From assembly GCA_041747435.1 (NCBI GenBank), contig JBGTFE010000117.1:1-64000 (forward strand): DNA of 64,000 bases, read 5' to 3'. The notes beneath the pieces were generated by a model. The model made no database searches and had not been told where the DNA came from. It was given only the letters and a program-made list of their open reading frames with translations. This DNA comes from JBGTFE01 sp041747435 (GTDB lineage: Bacteria; Acidobacteriota; Blastocatellia; Pyrinomonadales; Pyrinomonadaceae). Position 1 is the stretch's first letter, and the number at the start of each line of letters is the position of its first letter. A program made the position numbers and the translations under genes. This document shows positions 49,715 to 58,781 of this stretch, one piece after another.

Positions 49715-50338
49715 TTAATTTCCCTGTTTCGGAGCCGGTTTTATTTCGTTTGGCGAATCTTTTTTATTGACGGCTTCTTCGGTTTTTGTGTTGGCTTCGT
49801 TCGGTTTTTGCGGTTCTTCTATTTTTTGGGTCGATTCCGGAATCGGCGTAGATTTTATAACGATCGGCGGAAGAGTATTTATGGTCATACCGGACGAATT
49901 TTCTTTATTCGGGGCGGTCGCGGCGGCAGGCGCTTCGCCGGTTATTTCGTCGGGCGACGCTTTCGCAAGCCATGCGAGAGAGTTTTCTGAAAGGCTTTTT
50001 ATCGAGCCGGTTGCGTTATGAATAAAAATCTGTTTTTGTCCATTCGCAAACGTAACGATTTCGATAAATTCGAGACTTGGCAAATTGTTGTAAAAATACT
50101 TTTCGAATTTTATACCGTTTTCGCCGCGGGACGTTTCTATCCGCGAAAGATTGTGCGCAAGTTCCGGATTGTCGCGCAGCAATATGCCCGAACTGTTTAG
50201 CAGCTTTTCCTTTTCTTCCAATGACAGCGCGTTTAGATCAACGACTTCGGTGGGGTTTCCGACCTCGTCTTTTCGCGAGCATCCCGAAACAAACAAGGAC
50301 GCGAAGAGGATCAATAGTAGATACGTTTTTATCGTCAT
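49715..50338 (-). CDS. Hypothetical lipoprotein, paralogue of its neighbour
   Basis: This 207-residue protein has lipobox FVSGC (Cys near residue 20). The central region SNGQ-type (FANGQKQIFIHNATGSIKSL) is similar in pattern to the next gene (VNGEKQVYVYGQNGEVKDL). The C-terminal 60 residues are Pro, Glu and Lys-rich (STPIPESTQKIEEPQKPNEA). It is the last gene of the pilin cluster direction and probably an outer-membrane or periplasm-facing accessory lipoprotein. Confidence 0.75.
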   Translation of the reverse strand: MTIKTYLLLILFASLFVSGCSRKDEVGNPTEVVDLNALSLEEKEKLLNSSGILLRDNPELAHNLSRIETSRGENGIKFEKYFYNNLPSLEFIEIVTFANGQKQIFIHNATGSIKSLSENSLAWLAKASPDEITGEAPAAATAPNKENSSGMTINTLPPIVIKSTPIPESTQKIEEPQKPNEANTKTEEAVNKKDSPNEIKPAPKQGN

Positions 50339-50380
50339 ATTTATAAGGAAGTAGAAGCTTTTTTGAAGGATGAAGGCTCG

Positions 50381-51079
50381 CTATTTGTCGTTCGTCTTCA
50401 ACTCTTTCTTCGGAGCGTAATTTTGGAGGTTTAGCCCGAGTTTGAGAGGAGTTTTTACTTGACCGTTCGGATTAGCTGTCGATTCAGCTTGTTTGGCGGG
50501 AACTTCTTCTATTGTTTCGTTTTGCTGCCCGTTTTCCTGTTGATCGGTCGCCTGCACCGCTCCGGGCACCGGCTCCGAAACAGCCGCCGCGATAATCGGC
50601 GTGAAGATTTTGGTGACAATCGACTCTCGTTTTCCGTTATAAATTCCGGCAGCGGTCGCCAATTCCGACGCGTTAGAGGTAAGCGCTTTGTCCACCATAT
50701 TTAGCGGTAGATCTTTTACTTCGCCGTTTTGTCCGTAAACGTAAACCTGTTTTTCCCCGTTGACCGAAGTTCGAACCAGGATCATATCCAGTTTTGAGTC
50801 GTTATCGAAATATCGCATCTCGCTTTTGTTTCCATAACTATCCGTCATAACTCTGATCCGCGAACCATCGGACGCCAAAAACTCGCCGTCCCCGGAAGAT
50901 TTTTTCGTTGTATCAACCGCTTCGGTAATCGGCTTGATGTCGTTATCTTCCAACACGACTTCGCCGTCGCCGGTCGTTTTATACCCGTCGTCGATCACGA
51001 CTTCCTGCTTCTCGGCTTTAAGCGATGAGCACGAAGCGGTGAGCGCGACGATAAACAATATGCAAAGTTTCAACTTCAT
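50381..51079 (-). CDS. Hypothetical lipoprotein of the pilin cluster
   Basis: This 232-residue protein has lipobox TASC (Cys near residue 17) and then an acidic region (GDGEVVLEDNDIKP). The segment DMILVRTSVNGEKQVYVYG is shared in pattern with the neighbouring lipoprotein. The C-terminal third is low-complexity, Gln/Pro/Asn-rich. It is in line with the pilin genes upstream and is likely co-transcribed, so a role in pilus assembly or anchoring is possible. Confidence 0.75.
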   Translation of the reverse strand: MKLKLCILFIVALTASCSSLKAEKQEVVIDDGYKTTGDGEVVLEDNDIKPITEAVDTTKKSSGDGEFLASDGSRIRVMTDSYGNKSEMRYFDNDSKLDMILVRTSVNGEKQVYVYGQNGEVKDLPLNMVDKALTSNASELATAAGIYNGKRESIVTKIFTPIIAAAVSEPVPGAVQATDQQENGQQNETIEEVPAKQAESTANPNGQVKTPLKLGLNLQNYAPKKELKTNDK

Positions 51080-51099
51080 AAGGTTCCTTTTCTCTCCGA

Positions 51100-52830
51100 C
51101 TATTTTTCGGCGACACCAACAACAAAGTTGCTAACGGCGGTCATTCCGTTTGCGACGCTGCTTGAATTGTATCGGATCTCGGATGTTCCGCCGCCGGAAA
51201 TGTCGTATTTCGGTGAAAGAAATCCAGCCGCCGTGTTACCGCGCGTATACGGCGCGATAACGACGTTTCCCTGCAGCAAACCGTTGCCGCCGCCGCGGCG
51301 ATCCACGCCTCCCGCGCCGGTTACAATTATCAAACCGTTAAAATCGAATCCTCCATGCAGCGTCAGCGTACCCGTGCAAACGAGAATGCCGCCGCCGTTT
51401 CCGGAAAGGCTAACATCGCCATCCGCGAACGTTATACCAGTTGCGTTGGCATTATTGCCAAAACCCGCCGGCGATACACCGCTTGCATAATATCGCCCGG
51501 AAGCTTCGGCTACGTCCCTCAACGCCTGGATCACGTTGTCGAGATTTCTTGCGGTTTTGAGCCAATCGGGAAGTTCAACCGAAATATTTGCGGGAACGCC
51601 GATAATATCGGCTTTGTGAGCGCTGCCGGCTAGGTTGGCGAGCACGGAATTCAAATTTGTATTGCTCGTCGTGCCGATAGGCGGAATAATAATGTTGGTT
51701 GCGATATCGTCGCCGGAGTAGGTAACATTTTGCGAATTACCGGCGTCGAAAACAAAGTTTGTCGTCGTACCTACCATGGTCAAGGTAGCCGGCGCCGCTA
51801 AGCCGCCGAAAAAGTTCTTTTGAATGATCGCTTCAATCTGTTTTCGCGCGCCGCGCGGTCCGAAACCGGTTGCGCGTATCACCAGTCGCTGCGGTTCGGT
51901 CGGCGTCATCGTCGTGTTAATTGTCGTTACGCCGCCATTGGCATTTGGCGCGTTTGGCGTCAGTCTCTTGTTAGCGTCGACATTAAGGATCGTAACGACA
52001 CTGCCCATAAAATTCTGAATGGAAGAATCAAATTCAATCCGGACGTTACCAACTGAAGTAGGTGAAATCGTGCCCGCTTTTATATAACCGCGCACCATTC
52101 CGGTCGCGAAATACGGTTTTGACATCGAAACCATAACTTCAAATCGCACATCGTCCGCAATCGACGCGCCAAGCCCGGTCGTCGAGACCGTAAAACTTCC
52201 AAGATTCGTGTTTGCCAAACCGGATGCAACATTCAGGTCACTCACCGTAACCGAATTGTATGTGATGGTCGCCGTATTTCCCGCGGAGCCAAACGTCCTT
52301 GAACTGGACGTGCCGTCGATCGTTCCGGTTGTTGAATATGAAATAAGGTTGCCGGTGTTATCAGGATCGGAAAGCGTGATGGAATAAGCGTAACCCGAAA
52401 GCGGAGTGTAACCTGGACTCAATGTTATGCGGTCCTGATCGCCTCCGCCGCCGGCATAATTATAGGTGAGCCAACGCGAAAGACGCGGCGATGTTCCGGT
52501 GTCGGTCGGTAAATTTGAAAGCCCGAGTGATATAGCTTTTCTAAAATCGATCTTATTGTTAGGATGTGTTGCCGGTTTGCTGGGATCGATCAGCGGATTC
52601 GGAACAACATTTCCACGCAGAACGTTAATTGCAGATTGTATGCCACTTTCCGCCGCATTGTAAGCCTGGAGCTCGGCAACCGCGTCGGTTACGTTCGCAG
52701 TGTTCATCGAAGATTCGAGAAGCAATCCGGCGCTCGCCGTCAGCAGCAAAAGCGAGACCAGCAAAACCATAACCATCGCGGCGCCTTTCTCGTTTTCCCT
52801 GTTTTTCTTTTTTTTCAAATTCCGTTCCAT
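51100..52830 (-). CDS. PilX-like type IV pilus minor component
   Basis: This 576-residue protein has a PilX-type N-terminus, EKGAAMVMVLLVSLLLLTAS, one long N-terminal membrane helix without the pilin peptidase Gly-Phe motif. The body is Gly/Asn/Thr-rich with a beta-helix look (DGDVSLSGNGGGILVCTGTL, LHGGFDFNGLIIVTGAGG). ATG 52830 is preferred because AGGAGG lies 8-9 nt upstream. It is larger than the classic PilX. It is the fourth of four pilin-type genes in the operon. Confidence 0.85.
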   Translation of the reverse strand: MERNLKKKKNRENEKGAAMVMVLLVSLLLLTASAGLLLESSMNTANVTDAVAELQAYNAAESGIQSAINVLRGNVVPNPLIDPSKPATHPNNKIDFRKAISLGLSNLPTDTGTSPRLSRWLTYNYAGGGGDQDRITLSPGYTPLSGYAYSITLSDPDNTGNLISYSTTGTIDGTSSSRTFGSAGNTATITYNSVTVSDLNVASGLANTNLGSFTVSTTGLGASIADDVRFEVMVSMSKPYFATGMVRGYIKAGTISPTSVGNVRIEFDSSIQNFMGSVVTILNVDANKRLTPNAPNANGGVTTINTTMTPTEPQRLVIRATGFGPRGARKQIEAIIQKNFFGGLAAPATLTMVGTTTNFVFDAGNSQNVTYSGDDIATNIIIPPIGTTSNTNLNSVLANLAGSAHKADIIGVPANISVELPDWLKTARNLDNVIQALRDVAEASGRYYASGVSPAGFGNNANATGITFADGDVSLSGNGGGILVCTGTLTLHGGFDFNGLIIVTGAGGVDRRGGGNGLLQGNVVIAPYTRGNTAAGFLSPKYDISGGGTSEIRYNSSSVANGMTAVSNFVVGVAEK

Positions 52831-52857
52831 AAAAACTTCCTCCTGCTTCAATGATTC

Positions 52858-53478
52858 CTAATACTGGAACAACATATAATCCGAATTTCTGAGCGTTACT
52901 TCAGACGTAAGAGCCACCCGCTGATTGATCGGCTGCCCGGAAACGTTTTCAAGCTCAACCGTCACGTTTATTCGAACGCGTCCGGTCGCGCTCGTGGGCG
53001 TCGTGCGCTGTGCCGGTGTCGAACTGCTTCCGCCGTAGTCAAAATATGTCAGCGAAATATTACTAATTCGATTAACGAGAATCGAGGTTTGCGGCGTATC
53101 ATTCGGGTCAAAACGAACGATCGACTGGGCATCCGCGTCGTAAAAAAAAGTTATGTCTTCTCCCGGACTGTTGGTCGAAGAATCGCTGTTTATGAAGTTT
53201 GAGCGAAAGTGTAAACGCTGTTGGCTCGAATCCGTCGGAATTAAGCCGTTATTGGTTAAACCAAAGCCCGAATTCGAAATCTCGCGCGACATCACGTTTA
53301 GCGCCGCTTGCGCGGAGGTTAACGCGTCCGTTCGGCGACTTTGACGCGTACGAGTTCCGATCGCTGTTGAAAATAGTGTCGAGACTATGCCGAGCAACAC
53401 GAGCGTAACCGTCATCGAGAGCAATAGCTCAATCAACGAGAATCCTTTTTCGTCTTTTTTCTGTTTCCGTATAGCCAC
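52858..53478 (-). CDS. PilW-like minor pilin
   Basis: This 206-residue minor pilin has the prepilin peptidase site KGFSLIELLLS followed by a hydrophobic helix. I chose the GTG at 53478, 8 bp after the upstream stop codon, because AGGAGG sits 4 nt before it. The longer ATG start would extend 21 residues into the preceding gene. The C-terminal domain has beta strands such as NISLTYFDYGG and VRINVTVELENV. Confidence 0.86.
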   Translation of the reverse strand: MAIRKQKKDEKGFSLIELLLSMTVTLVLLGIVSTLFSTAIGTRTRQSRRTDALTSAQAALNVMSREISNSGFGLTNNGLIPTDSSQQRLHFRSNFINSDSSTNSPGEDITFFYDADAQSIVRFDPNDTPQTSILVNRISNISLTYFDYGGSSSTPAQRTTPTSATGRVRINVTVELENVSGQPINQRVALTSEVTLRNSDYMLFQY

Positions 53479-53486
53479 GATACCTC

Positions 53487-53969
53487 CTAATTTCCCCGAA
53501 CGCGTCTCAGAATAACCGTCGCCGGAACCGAGGTTTGCCAACCGGGAGTAGGATTTTCCAGAGATATAATCAATGTAATTTCTTTTAAGGTTTTGCTTGT
53601 ATCCGCCTGTACGCCCGCCGCAAAGGGATCGTCATCAACCGTAATATTCACGCGAAATCTGTTTCCATCCGCGGACGAAACGACACGTGCCGGCTTCACG
53701 CCGCCCAAAAGATTCGAATCCGAGAACGCCGGCGTAAATTTTGCACTCCGCATAATTTCGACCTCCTGCTGCAGCACCGCCAAAGCCTGCGATCGCGAGT
53801 TGTTCCCGGCATTAAAGTTCACCGCGTATGTAAAAGACCCGAAAACGCTCAACAATACGACCATCAACACCACCATTGCGATCACGACCTCGATCAGGCT
53901 GAAACCGTCTTCGATTCGTTTGATCGAGTCAGATTTTTTGGATTTTTTGATTCGCTCTAGTTCGTTCAT
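53487..53969 (-). CDS. PilV-like minor pilin
   Basis: This 160-residue minor pilin has the prepilin site EDGFSLIEVVIAMVVLMVVL. The start at 53969 (MNELERIKK) gives a normal leader of about 20 residues, with AGGA upstream. A longer frame runs into the previous gene. The body has EVEIMRSAKF and FRVNITVDDDPFAAG. It is part of a four-gene pilin operon. Confidence 0.87.
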   Translation of the reverse strand: MNELERIKKSKKSDSIKRIEDGFSLIEVVIAMVVLMVVLLSVFGSFTYAVNFNAGNNSRSQALAVLQQEVEIMRSAKFTPAFSDSNLLGGVKPARVVSSADGNRFRVNITVDDDPFAAGVQADTSKTLKEITLIISLENPTPGWQTSVPATVILRRVRGN

Positions 53970-53997
53970 CCGCTTTATTCCTGAACACAAAAACCGT

Positions 53998-54837
53998 TTA
54001 TTGGCATTTTCCACTTGGTCTGACCGTCATCGGCGCAACGCAAATACAATTATCCTGGGCAGGTCGTTGGTTTCGCGCGCACACTGAAGGTGTCGGTGTC
54101 GGTGACGGCGGTGGTGTCGGGGTCCCATTTGGATTTGGTGTCGGTGTCGGTGTCGGTGTCGGAACTGGCGTCGGGGTCGGAACAGGCGTTGGGTACGTTG
54201 AACCACCTCCCGAACCACCGACCGTTACCATCGGATTAATATCGCTACTCTGCCCAACCGTTGAAACATTAGGATTCGGCACCGCAGCTTGAGTTGCACC
54301 GCCGCTGAGCATCGCAACAGTTCCCGTCGGCGAGATCGAGATCAAGTTGGAATTTGCCGAGCTAACAGTCGATATGGTGCAGTTTTCGCAAACCCAAAAC
54401 GTCGGAGCGGCTATCTGTGCCCCTAACCCATTTGTCGCGATTATTTGCCCGAAACGGTTGAACCTGACTGTTATCGGGAAAGCGAGATTTTGTCCGACAA
54501 TTCGGACTTCCGTATTTGAAAACCCAACATTCTTGATTTCCGAGGTTTCGAGGATGCCGTTTTGGTTTAAATCGAGTGTAAGATCAAACGCAGTCGCGCT
54601 TGTAATCGTAACTCGAGCCATATCGCTTGCGGTCGAAGGTCGTCGCTTGACGGAATCGAAACGAGCCCGTTCAAGGGAAACTTTCAGCTCACGCGCGATG
54701 TTTTGACGCGAAAACGAGCGTCTCGAATTGCCGAACTGAGCAACGGCAAACGTGACAAGCACGGCGGCGACGCTCAAAACAATTACCAGTTCTAAAAGTG
54801 ATTTTCCGCTCTCGGACCTTAATTTCGCGTTGTTCAT
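53998..54837 (-). CDS. FimT/GspH-like minor pilin with PT-rich stalk and Cys tail
   Basis: This 279-residue pilin-like protein opens the operon. The N-terminal SGKSLLELVIVLSVAAVLV resembles a prepilin site with GK in place of GF. A GspH/FimT-type body follows to about residue 210. After that come a Gly/Ser/Tyr turn and a stalk of Pro-Thr repeats (PTPTP), near residues 216-250. The last 30 residues hold four cysteines (VCARNQRP, NCICVAP, GKCQ). The tail may be a surface-displayed disulfide module. Confidence 0.83.
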   Translation of the reverse strand: MNNAKLRSESGKSLLELVIVLSVAAVLVTFAVAQFGNSRRSFSRQNIARELKVSLERARFDSVKRRPSTASDMARVTITSATAFDLTLDLNQNGILETSEIKNVGFSNTEVRIVGQNLAFPITVRFNRFGQIIATNGLGAQIAAPTFWVCENCTISTVSSANSNLISISPTGTVAMLSGGATQAAVPNPNVSTVGQSSDINPMVTVGGSGGGSTYPTPVPTPTPVPTPTPTPTPNPNGTPTPPPSPTPTPSVCARNQRPAQDNCICVAPMTVRPSGKCQ

Positions 54838-54904
54838 CTGTATTAAAGTTTTTTGATCGAAATAGTAGGGAAAATTAAAATTAAGGTGAACGCTACCTGT
54901 TACT

Positions 54905-54932
54905 ATTATACAGATATGAAAAATTGTGTCAA
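54905..54932 (-). promoter_or_regulatory. Near-consensus sigma-70 promoter of the pilin operon
   Basis: On the minus strand TTGACA (54932-54927), a 16-bp spacer and TATAAT (54910-54905) are both perfect boxes. The predicted leader is about 60 nt to the FimT/GspH-like gene. Confidence 0.8.
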
Positions 54933-54978
54933 TAATTGTTTGTGATTGTTAAACGCGTGAAATATGCAGCAAAAATGG

Positions 54979-54998
54979 GCTCTTTTGATCAAAAGAGC
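54979..54998. promoter_or_regulatory. 20-bp perfect palindrome
   Basis: GCTCTTTTGATCAAAAGAGC is its own reverse complement. It lies between the convergent end of the YbdK-like gene and the pilin promoter. It might be a regulator site or a bidirectional terminator without a T-run. Confidence 0.5.
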
Positions 54999-55023
54999 AA
55001 TTCCCCGTTAATTGTTTTAGTAG

Positions 55024-56142
55024 CTAAAAACAATTTTCCGGAACATTTTCCATTGTATTTTTGATGAGCATGTCGACGACGGGTTTGAACTCGTCGCCGG
55101 ATTCGCGATATACGCGAAGCTGTTCGTCGGCGGAAGTTCCGCGGTCGAGGATCGTGTGAATATGTTCTATCTCATTGCGCGAGCCTAGATCATCGACGAC
55201 GTCGTCGACAAATTCGAGAAGCTCGCGGATCAAATCTTTGACCGGAACTTCCTTTTGTTTGCCGAGATCGAGGAGTTTTCCTTCGAGACCGTAGCGCACA
55301 GCACGCCACTTGTTTTCCTGGATCAAGCGGCGATGATAAAGACGAAAACCGAGATTTTTTTCGATCAGAGTATCCAGTTTGGCGACGATCGCCTGAAACA
55401 GCGCCGCGACTGCTACGGTGTCATCGACGCGCGTCGGAATATCACAAATTCGAAATTCAAGCGTCGGAAAAAACGGGTGCGGACGAAGATCCCAATATAT
55501 CTTCTTGGCGTTGTCGATGCAGTTCATACTGATCAGCAGATCGACATAAGTCTGATATTGCTGGTGTGATTCGAAATGATCGGGAATGTCCGTGCGCGGA
55601 AATTTCTTAAATACTTCGGAGCGATATGATTTCAAACCCGTGTTGTGACCAAGCCAAAACGGACTTGACGTCGTCATCGCCAAAACGTGGGGTAGAAAAT
55701 ATCGCGCGGCGTTCATAATTTGCACGCGGCGTTCCGGACTTTCGATCCCGACGTGCACGTGCAGCCCGAAAATAAGCAGCGAGCGCGCCACCATTTGCAA
55801 TTCTTCGACGATAAATTCGTACCGTTCGTCATCGAAGATTTTCTGATCGCCCCAGTGCGAGAAAGGATGAGTCGAGGCAGCAATGATCTCCAGATTTTTC
55901 TTGCGCGCAAGACTTGAAATTATGCAGCGAAGGCGCGAAATATCCTCGCGCGCTTCCTGGATGTTGGCGCAAACGCCGGTGCCGACTTCGATCATCGACT
56001 GGATCATTTCGGGCTTTAGTTTTTCTCCTAAAAGAAGTTTTCCTTCATCGAGAATTTCCGAAACATGCGAGCGCAATTCGCGTGTAACCGGGTCAACGAT
56101 CTGAAATTCTTCTTCGATTCCGAGCGTGAATTGTTGGAACAT
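55024..56142 (-). CDS. YbdK-type carboxylate-amine ligase (GCS2 family)
   Basis: This 372-residue enzyme belongs to the glutamate-cysteine ligase family 2 (YbdK/EgtA-like). Landmarks are FTLGIEEEFQIVDP at the N-terminus, EVGTGVCANIQEA, FGLHVHVGI and RPHPFFPTLEFRI. Members join an amino acid to Glu or a similar acid, often in thiol synthesis, but the true substrate is not readable. A hairpin and the pilin promoter lie downstream on the same strand. Confidence 0.9.
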   Translation of the reverse strand: MFQQFTLGIEEEFQIVDPVTRELRSHVSEILDEGKLLLGEKLKPEMIQSMIEVGTGVCANIQEAREDISRLRCIISSLARKKNLEIIAASTHPFSHWGDQKIFDDERYEFIVEELQMVARSLLIFGLHVHVGIESPERRVQIMNAARYFLPHVLAMTTSSPFWLGHNTGLKSYRSEVFKKFPRTDIPDHFESHQQYQTYVDLLISMNCIDNAKKIYWDLRPHPFFPTLEFRICDIPTRVDDTVAVAALFQAIVAKLDTLIEKNLGFRLYHRRLIQENKWRAVRYGLEGKLLDLGKQKEVPVKDLIRELLEFVDDVVDDLGSRNEIEHIHTILDRGTSADEQLRVYRESGDEFKPVVDMLIKNTMENVPENCF

Positions 56143-56154
56143 ATATATTTACTA

Positions 56155-56484
56155 TTATAAGTCCAATTCTCTGACGAGCAAATCCTTGTCTTCATCGGCA
56201 AGATTTTGAAAGCGTATGCCGACTCCGTGTCCGGGATCGAGATACGCTACGGCGCCGCCGATAGAAATTTCCTGTCCGCCGATCGTAAGCCGCATCGACA
56301 ACGACATTCCGTTAGTCAAATCGGCGTTTGTCGTCATATAAAGTCCGCCGACGCCGATGTCGCGTGTGTTGGCGATGCCGGTTGCGTCACCGCCGTCAAA
56401 TTTAACGTCAACAATCAATTTTTTACGGTCGGATTGCCGTCTTTCCGAAGGCGAAAGCGCTTCATTTGGTTCTTTCGGTAACAT
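56155..56484 (-). CDS. PilZ domain protein
   Basis: This 109-residue protein is a single PilZ domain, the cyclic-di-GMP receptor fold. The motif SERRQSDRKKLIVDV (an RxxxR pattern) and the strand ARDIG-like NTRDIGVGGLYM match the nucleotide-binding site. The ATG at 56484 has GAGAGG upstream, and a longer frame is non-conserved. It stands close to the pilin operon, so it might link cyclic-di-GMP to motility, but this is not shown. Confidence 0.9.
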   Translation of the reverse strand: MLPKEPNEALSPSERRQSDRKKLIVDVKFDGGDATGIANTRDIGVGGLYMTTNADLTNGMSLSMRLTIGGQEISIGGAVAYLDPGHGVGIRFQNLADEDKDLLVRELDL

Positions 56485-56704
56485 TTTTCCTCTCTTATTT
56501 TTTGATAAATTGGTTGAACTACACTGACCATTGTATCCATTTTTCGTCCGATTGTAAGAATTATTTTCGAAAATCGAAGCGGTTTGCAATTTTCTTTTCG
56601 GCAAGTTACCATAATTTCTCGTTAAAATGAGTCTTTTATTAGCCTTAAGCGCGCATTTTAAGATAGAATTTGTAAGACTTTAATTTTTGACTGCGGTCGT
56701 TTTT

Positions 56705-57838
56705 ATGGGATTTTCGACAATAGCAATTCATGCCGGAAACGAGCCGGATTCGGCGACGGGCGCCGTCAGCGTGCCGATCTATCAAACGTCGACCTACGCT
56801 CAGGAAGGTCTCGGAAAACACAAAGGCTACGAATATGCGCGAACGCAAAACCCGACGCGTTCAGCGCTGGAAAAAAACATCGCCGCGCTCGAGGGCGCAA
56901 AATTCGGATTCGCTTTTGCTTCGGGAATGTCGGCAACGGACGCGACATTGAAGTTGGTAAAAGCCGGCGATCACGTGATCCTCGGCGACAACACATACGG
57001 CGGAACATTTCGTTTGTTCAGCCGTATTTTGGCGAATTACGGGATCGAATTCGATCTCGTCGATACTTCGGACGTGACCAACGTCGAACGCGCTTTCAAA
57101 CCAAACACAAAAATGGTTTTCGTCGAAACGCCGACGAATCCGGTAATGACCGTTACAGATCTCGGCGCGGTTTCGGAGGTCGCACACGCCAACGGCGCTA
57201 AGGTCGTCTGCGACAATACCTTTATGTCGCCGTATCTGCAGCAGCCGCTAAACTTCGGCGTCGATATTGTTGTTCATTCAACGACCAAATATCTCAACGG
57301 TCATTCGGACAGCATCGGCGGTTTCGTCGCGCTAAACGATGAAAAAGATGCCGAATGGATCCAGTTTGTTCAAAACAGTATCGGCGCGATCCTTTCTCCG
57401 TTTGACTGTTTCCTGGTTTTGCGCGGGACAAAAACATTAGCCGTCCGAATGGAAAAACACGATGAAAACGGGCGCGCGGTTGCGAATTTTTTGACCGAGC
57501 ATCCGAGCGTTAGACGGGTTTATTATCCGGGACTTGTTTCGCATCCGCAGCACGAATTGGCAAAACGACAGCAAAATGGTTTCGGCGGAATGGTTGCATT
57601 TGAAACCGGCTCGCTCGAAAACGCAAAAAAGGTTTTGGAGAATGTAAAGCTTTGCACGCTGGCGGAAAGTTTGGGCGGTGTCGAGAGTTTGATCTCGCAT
57701 CCGGCAACGATGACGCACGCTTCGGTTCCTGCAGAGACGCGTGAAAAATTGGGAATTACGGACGGCTTGGTGCGGGTTTCGGTTGGCATTGAAGACGTTG
57801 AAGATATTATTTCGGATCTTGATCAAGCGCTTAGTTAA
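56705..57838 (+). CDS. Trans-sulfuration enzyme (cystathionine gamma-synthase or beta/gamma-lyase)
   Basis: This 377-residue PLP enzyme of the Cys/Met-metabolism family acts between cysteine and methionine. The PLP Lys is in HSTTKYLNGHSDSIGG, the substrate region is YQTSTYAQEGLGKH, and EYARTQNPTRSALE and GMSATDATLKLV are also family marks. Synthase and lyase cannot be told apart safely from this. The ATG at 56705 is chosen; a TTG 18 bp upstream would also be possible. The PP2C gene starts 2 bp after its stop codon. Confidence 0.92.
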   Translation: MGFSTIAIHAGNEPDSATGAVSVPIYQTSTYAQEGLGKHKGYEYARTQNPTRSALEKNIAALEGAKFGFAFASGMSATDATLKLVKAGDHVILGDNTYGGTFRLFSRILANYGIEFDLVDTSDVTNVERAFKPNTKMVFVETPTNPVMTVTDLGAVSEVAHANGAKVVCDNTFMSPYLQQPLNFGVDIVVHSTTKYLNGHSDSIGGFVALNDEKDAEWIQFVQNSIGAILSPFDCFLVLRGTKTLAVRMEKHDENGRAVANFLTEHPSVRRVYYPGLVSHPQHELAKRQQNGFGGMVAFETGSLENAKKVLENVKLCTLAESLGGVESLISHPATMTHASVPAETREKLGITDGLVRVSVGIEDVEDIISDLDQALS

Positions 57839-57840
57839 TT

Positions 57841-58776
57841 ATGTTTATTGTTGAAATACATGCTACGTCCCACATCGGACGCGTGCGAAAAGGTAACGAG
57901 GACAATTATCTTTTGTTGAATGTTTCCGGAGCAAAAACCTGGATGAGTTCGCAGGAGGCGGGCGAATTTATCATCGAATCGCAAAAATTCGAGATCGACG
58001 AAAACGGAATCGTTTTAGCCGTCTCCGACGGAATGGGCGGCGCTCTGGCGGGCGAGGTGGCGAGCAAAATGGCGGTTGAAACCGTCAGCCAAACATTTCT
58101 GGAAGACGACCCGGAAAAAACGGTTTCACCGGATGAAATCGACGATTCTTTGATCGGAAAACTCTATAAGGCGACTCTTTATTCCAACCATCTGATTCAT
58201 CATCAAGGACGCACCGATCCTCAATTTAACGGAATGGGCGCTACTTTTACGGGAATCGGCATCACGCCTGAAGCAGTCGATCTGGTACAGGTTGGCGATT
58301 CGCGCGCTTATCTCGTTCGAAACCAAAAGATCGATCAGATCACAAAGGATCAATCGCTCGTACAACAATTGATCGACGCAAATCAGATTTCCGCGGAAGA
58401 AGCGGAAACGCATACGCTGAAAAACGTTATCTTGCAGGCGCTCGGCGCGCAGAACGAAATATATCCCGTAGCCGCGCGTTTGACTCCGGAGCGCAATGAC
58501 GTTTTGCTTCTTTGCAGCGACGGTCTGTCTAATAAAGTAACTGCCGCCGAAATGCAGGAAATAATTCTGAGCAATCCTGATCGGCTCGAACTCGCCTGCG
58601 CGGAACTTGTGAAGCTCGCAAACGAACACGGCGGCGAGGACAATATCACAGTTATTTTGGCGAAATTGACCGGAGACGATTTACCCGCGCCGACGCCGGG
58701 CGAAATTGAGATCGAACTTTTGGAATTGGGAAATATTCACGACACGGCGGATCAGGATACGGCGGAGATCGTCTAG
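57841..58776 (+). CDS. PP2C-family Ser/Thr protein phosphatase
   Basis: This 311-residue metal-dependent phosphatase removes phosphate from Ser/Thr in proteins. Metal-binding Asp residues lie in RKGNEDNY, VSDGMGG, VGDSRAY, CSDGLSNKV and GGEDNITVI, all typical. The C-terminal 40 residues are acidic. It is packed 2 bp behind the trans-sulfuration gene, which suggests joint transcription. No kinase gene is nearby. Confidence 0.93.
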   Translation: MFIVEIHATSHIGRVRKGNEDNYLLLNVSGAKTWMSSQEAGEFIIESQKFEIDENGIVLAVSDGMGGALAGEVASKMAVETVSQTFLEDDPEKTVSPDEIDDSLIGKLYKATLYSNHLIHHQGRTDPQFNGMGATFTGIGITPEAVDLVQVGDSRAYLVRNQKIDQITKDQSLVQQLIDANQISAEEAETHTLKNVILQALGAQNEIYPVAARLTPERNDVLLLCSDGLSNKVTAAEMQEIILSNPDRLELACAELVKLANEHGGEDNITVILAKLTGDDLPAPTPGEIEIELLELGNIHDTADQDTAEIV

Positions 58777-58781
58777 ATTTT

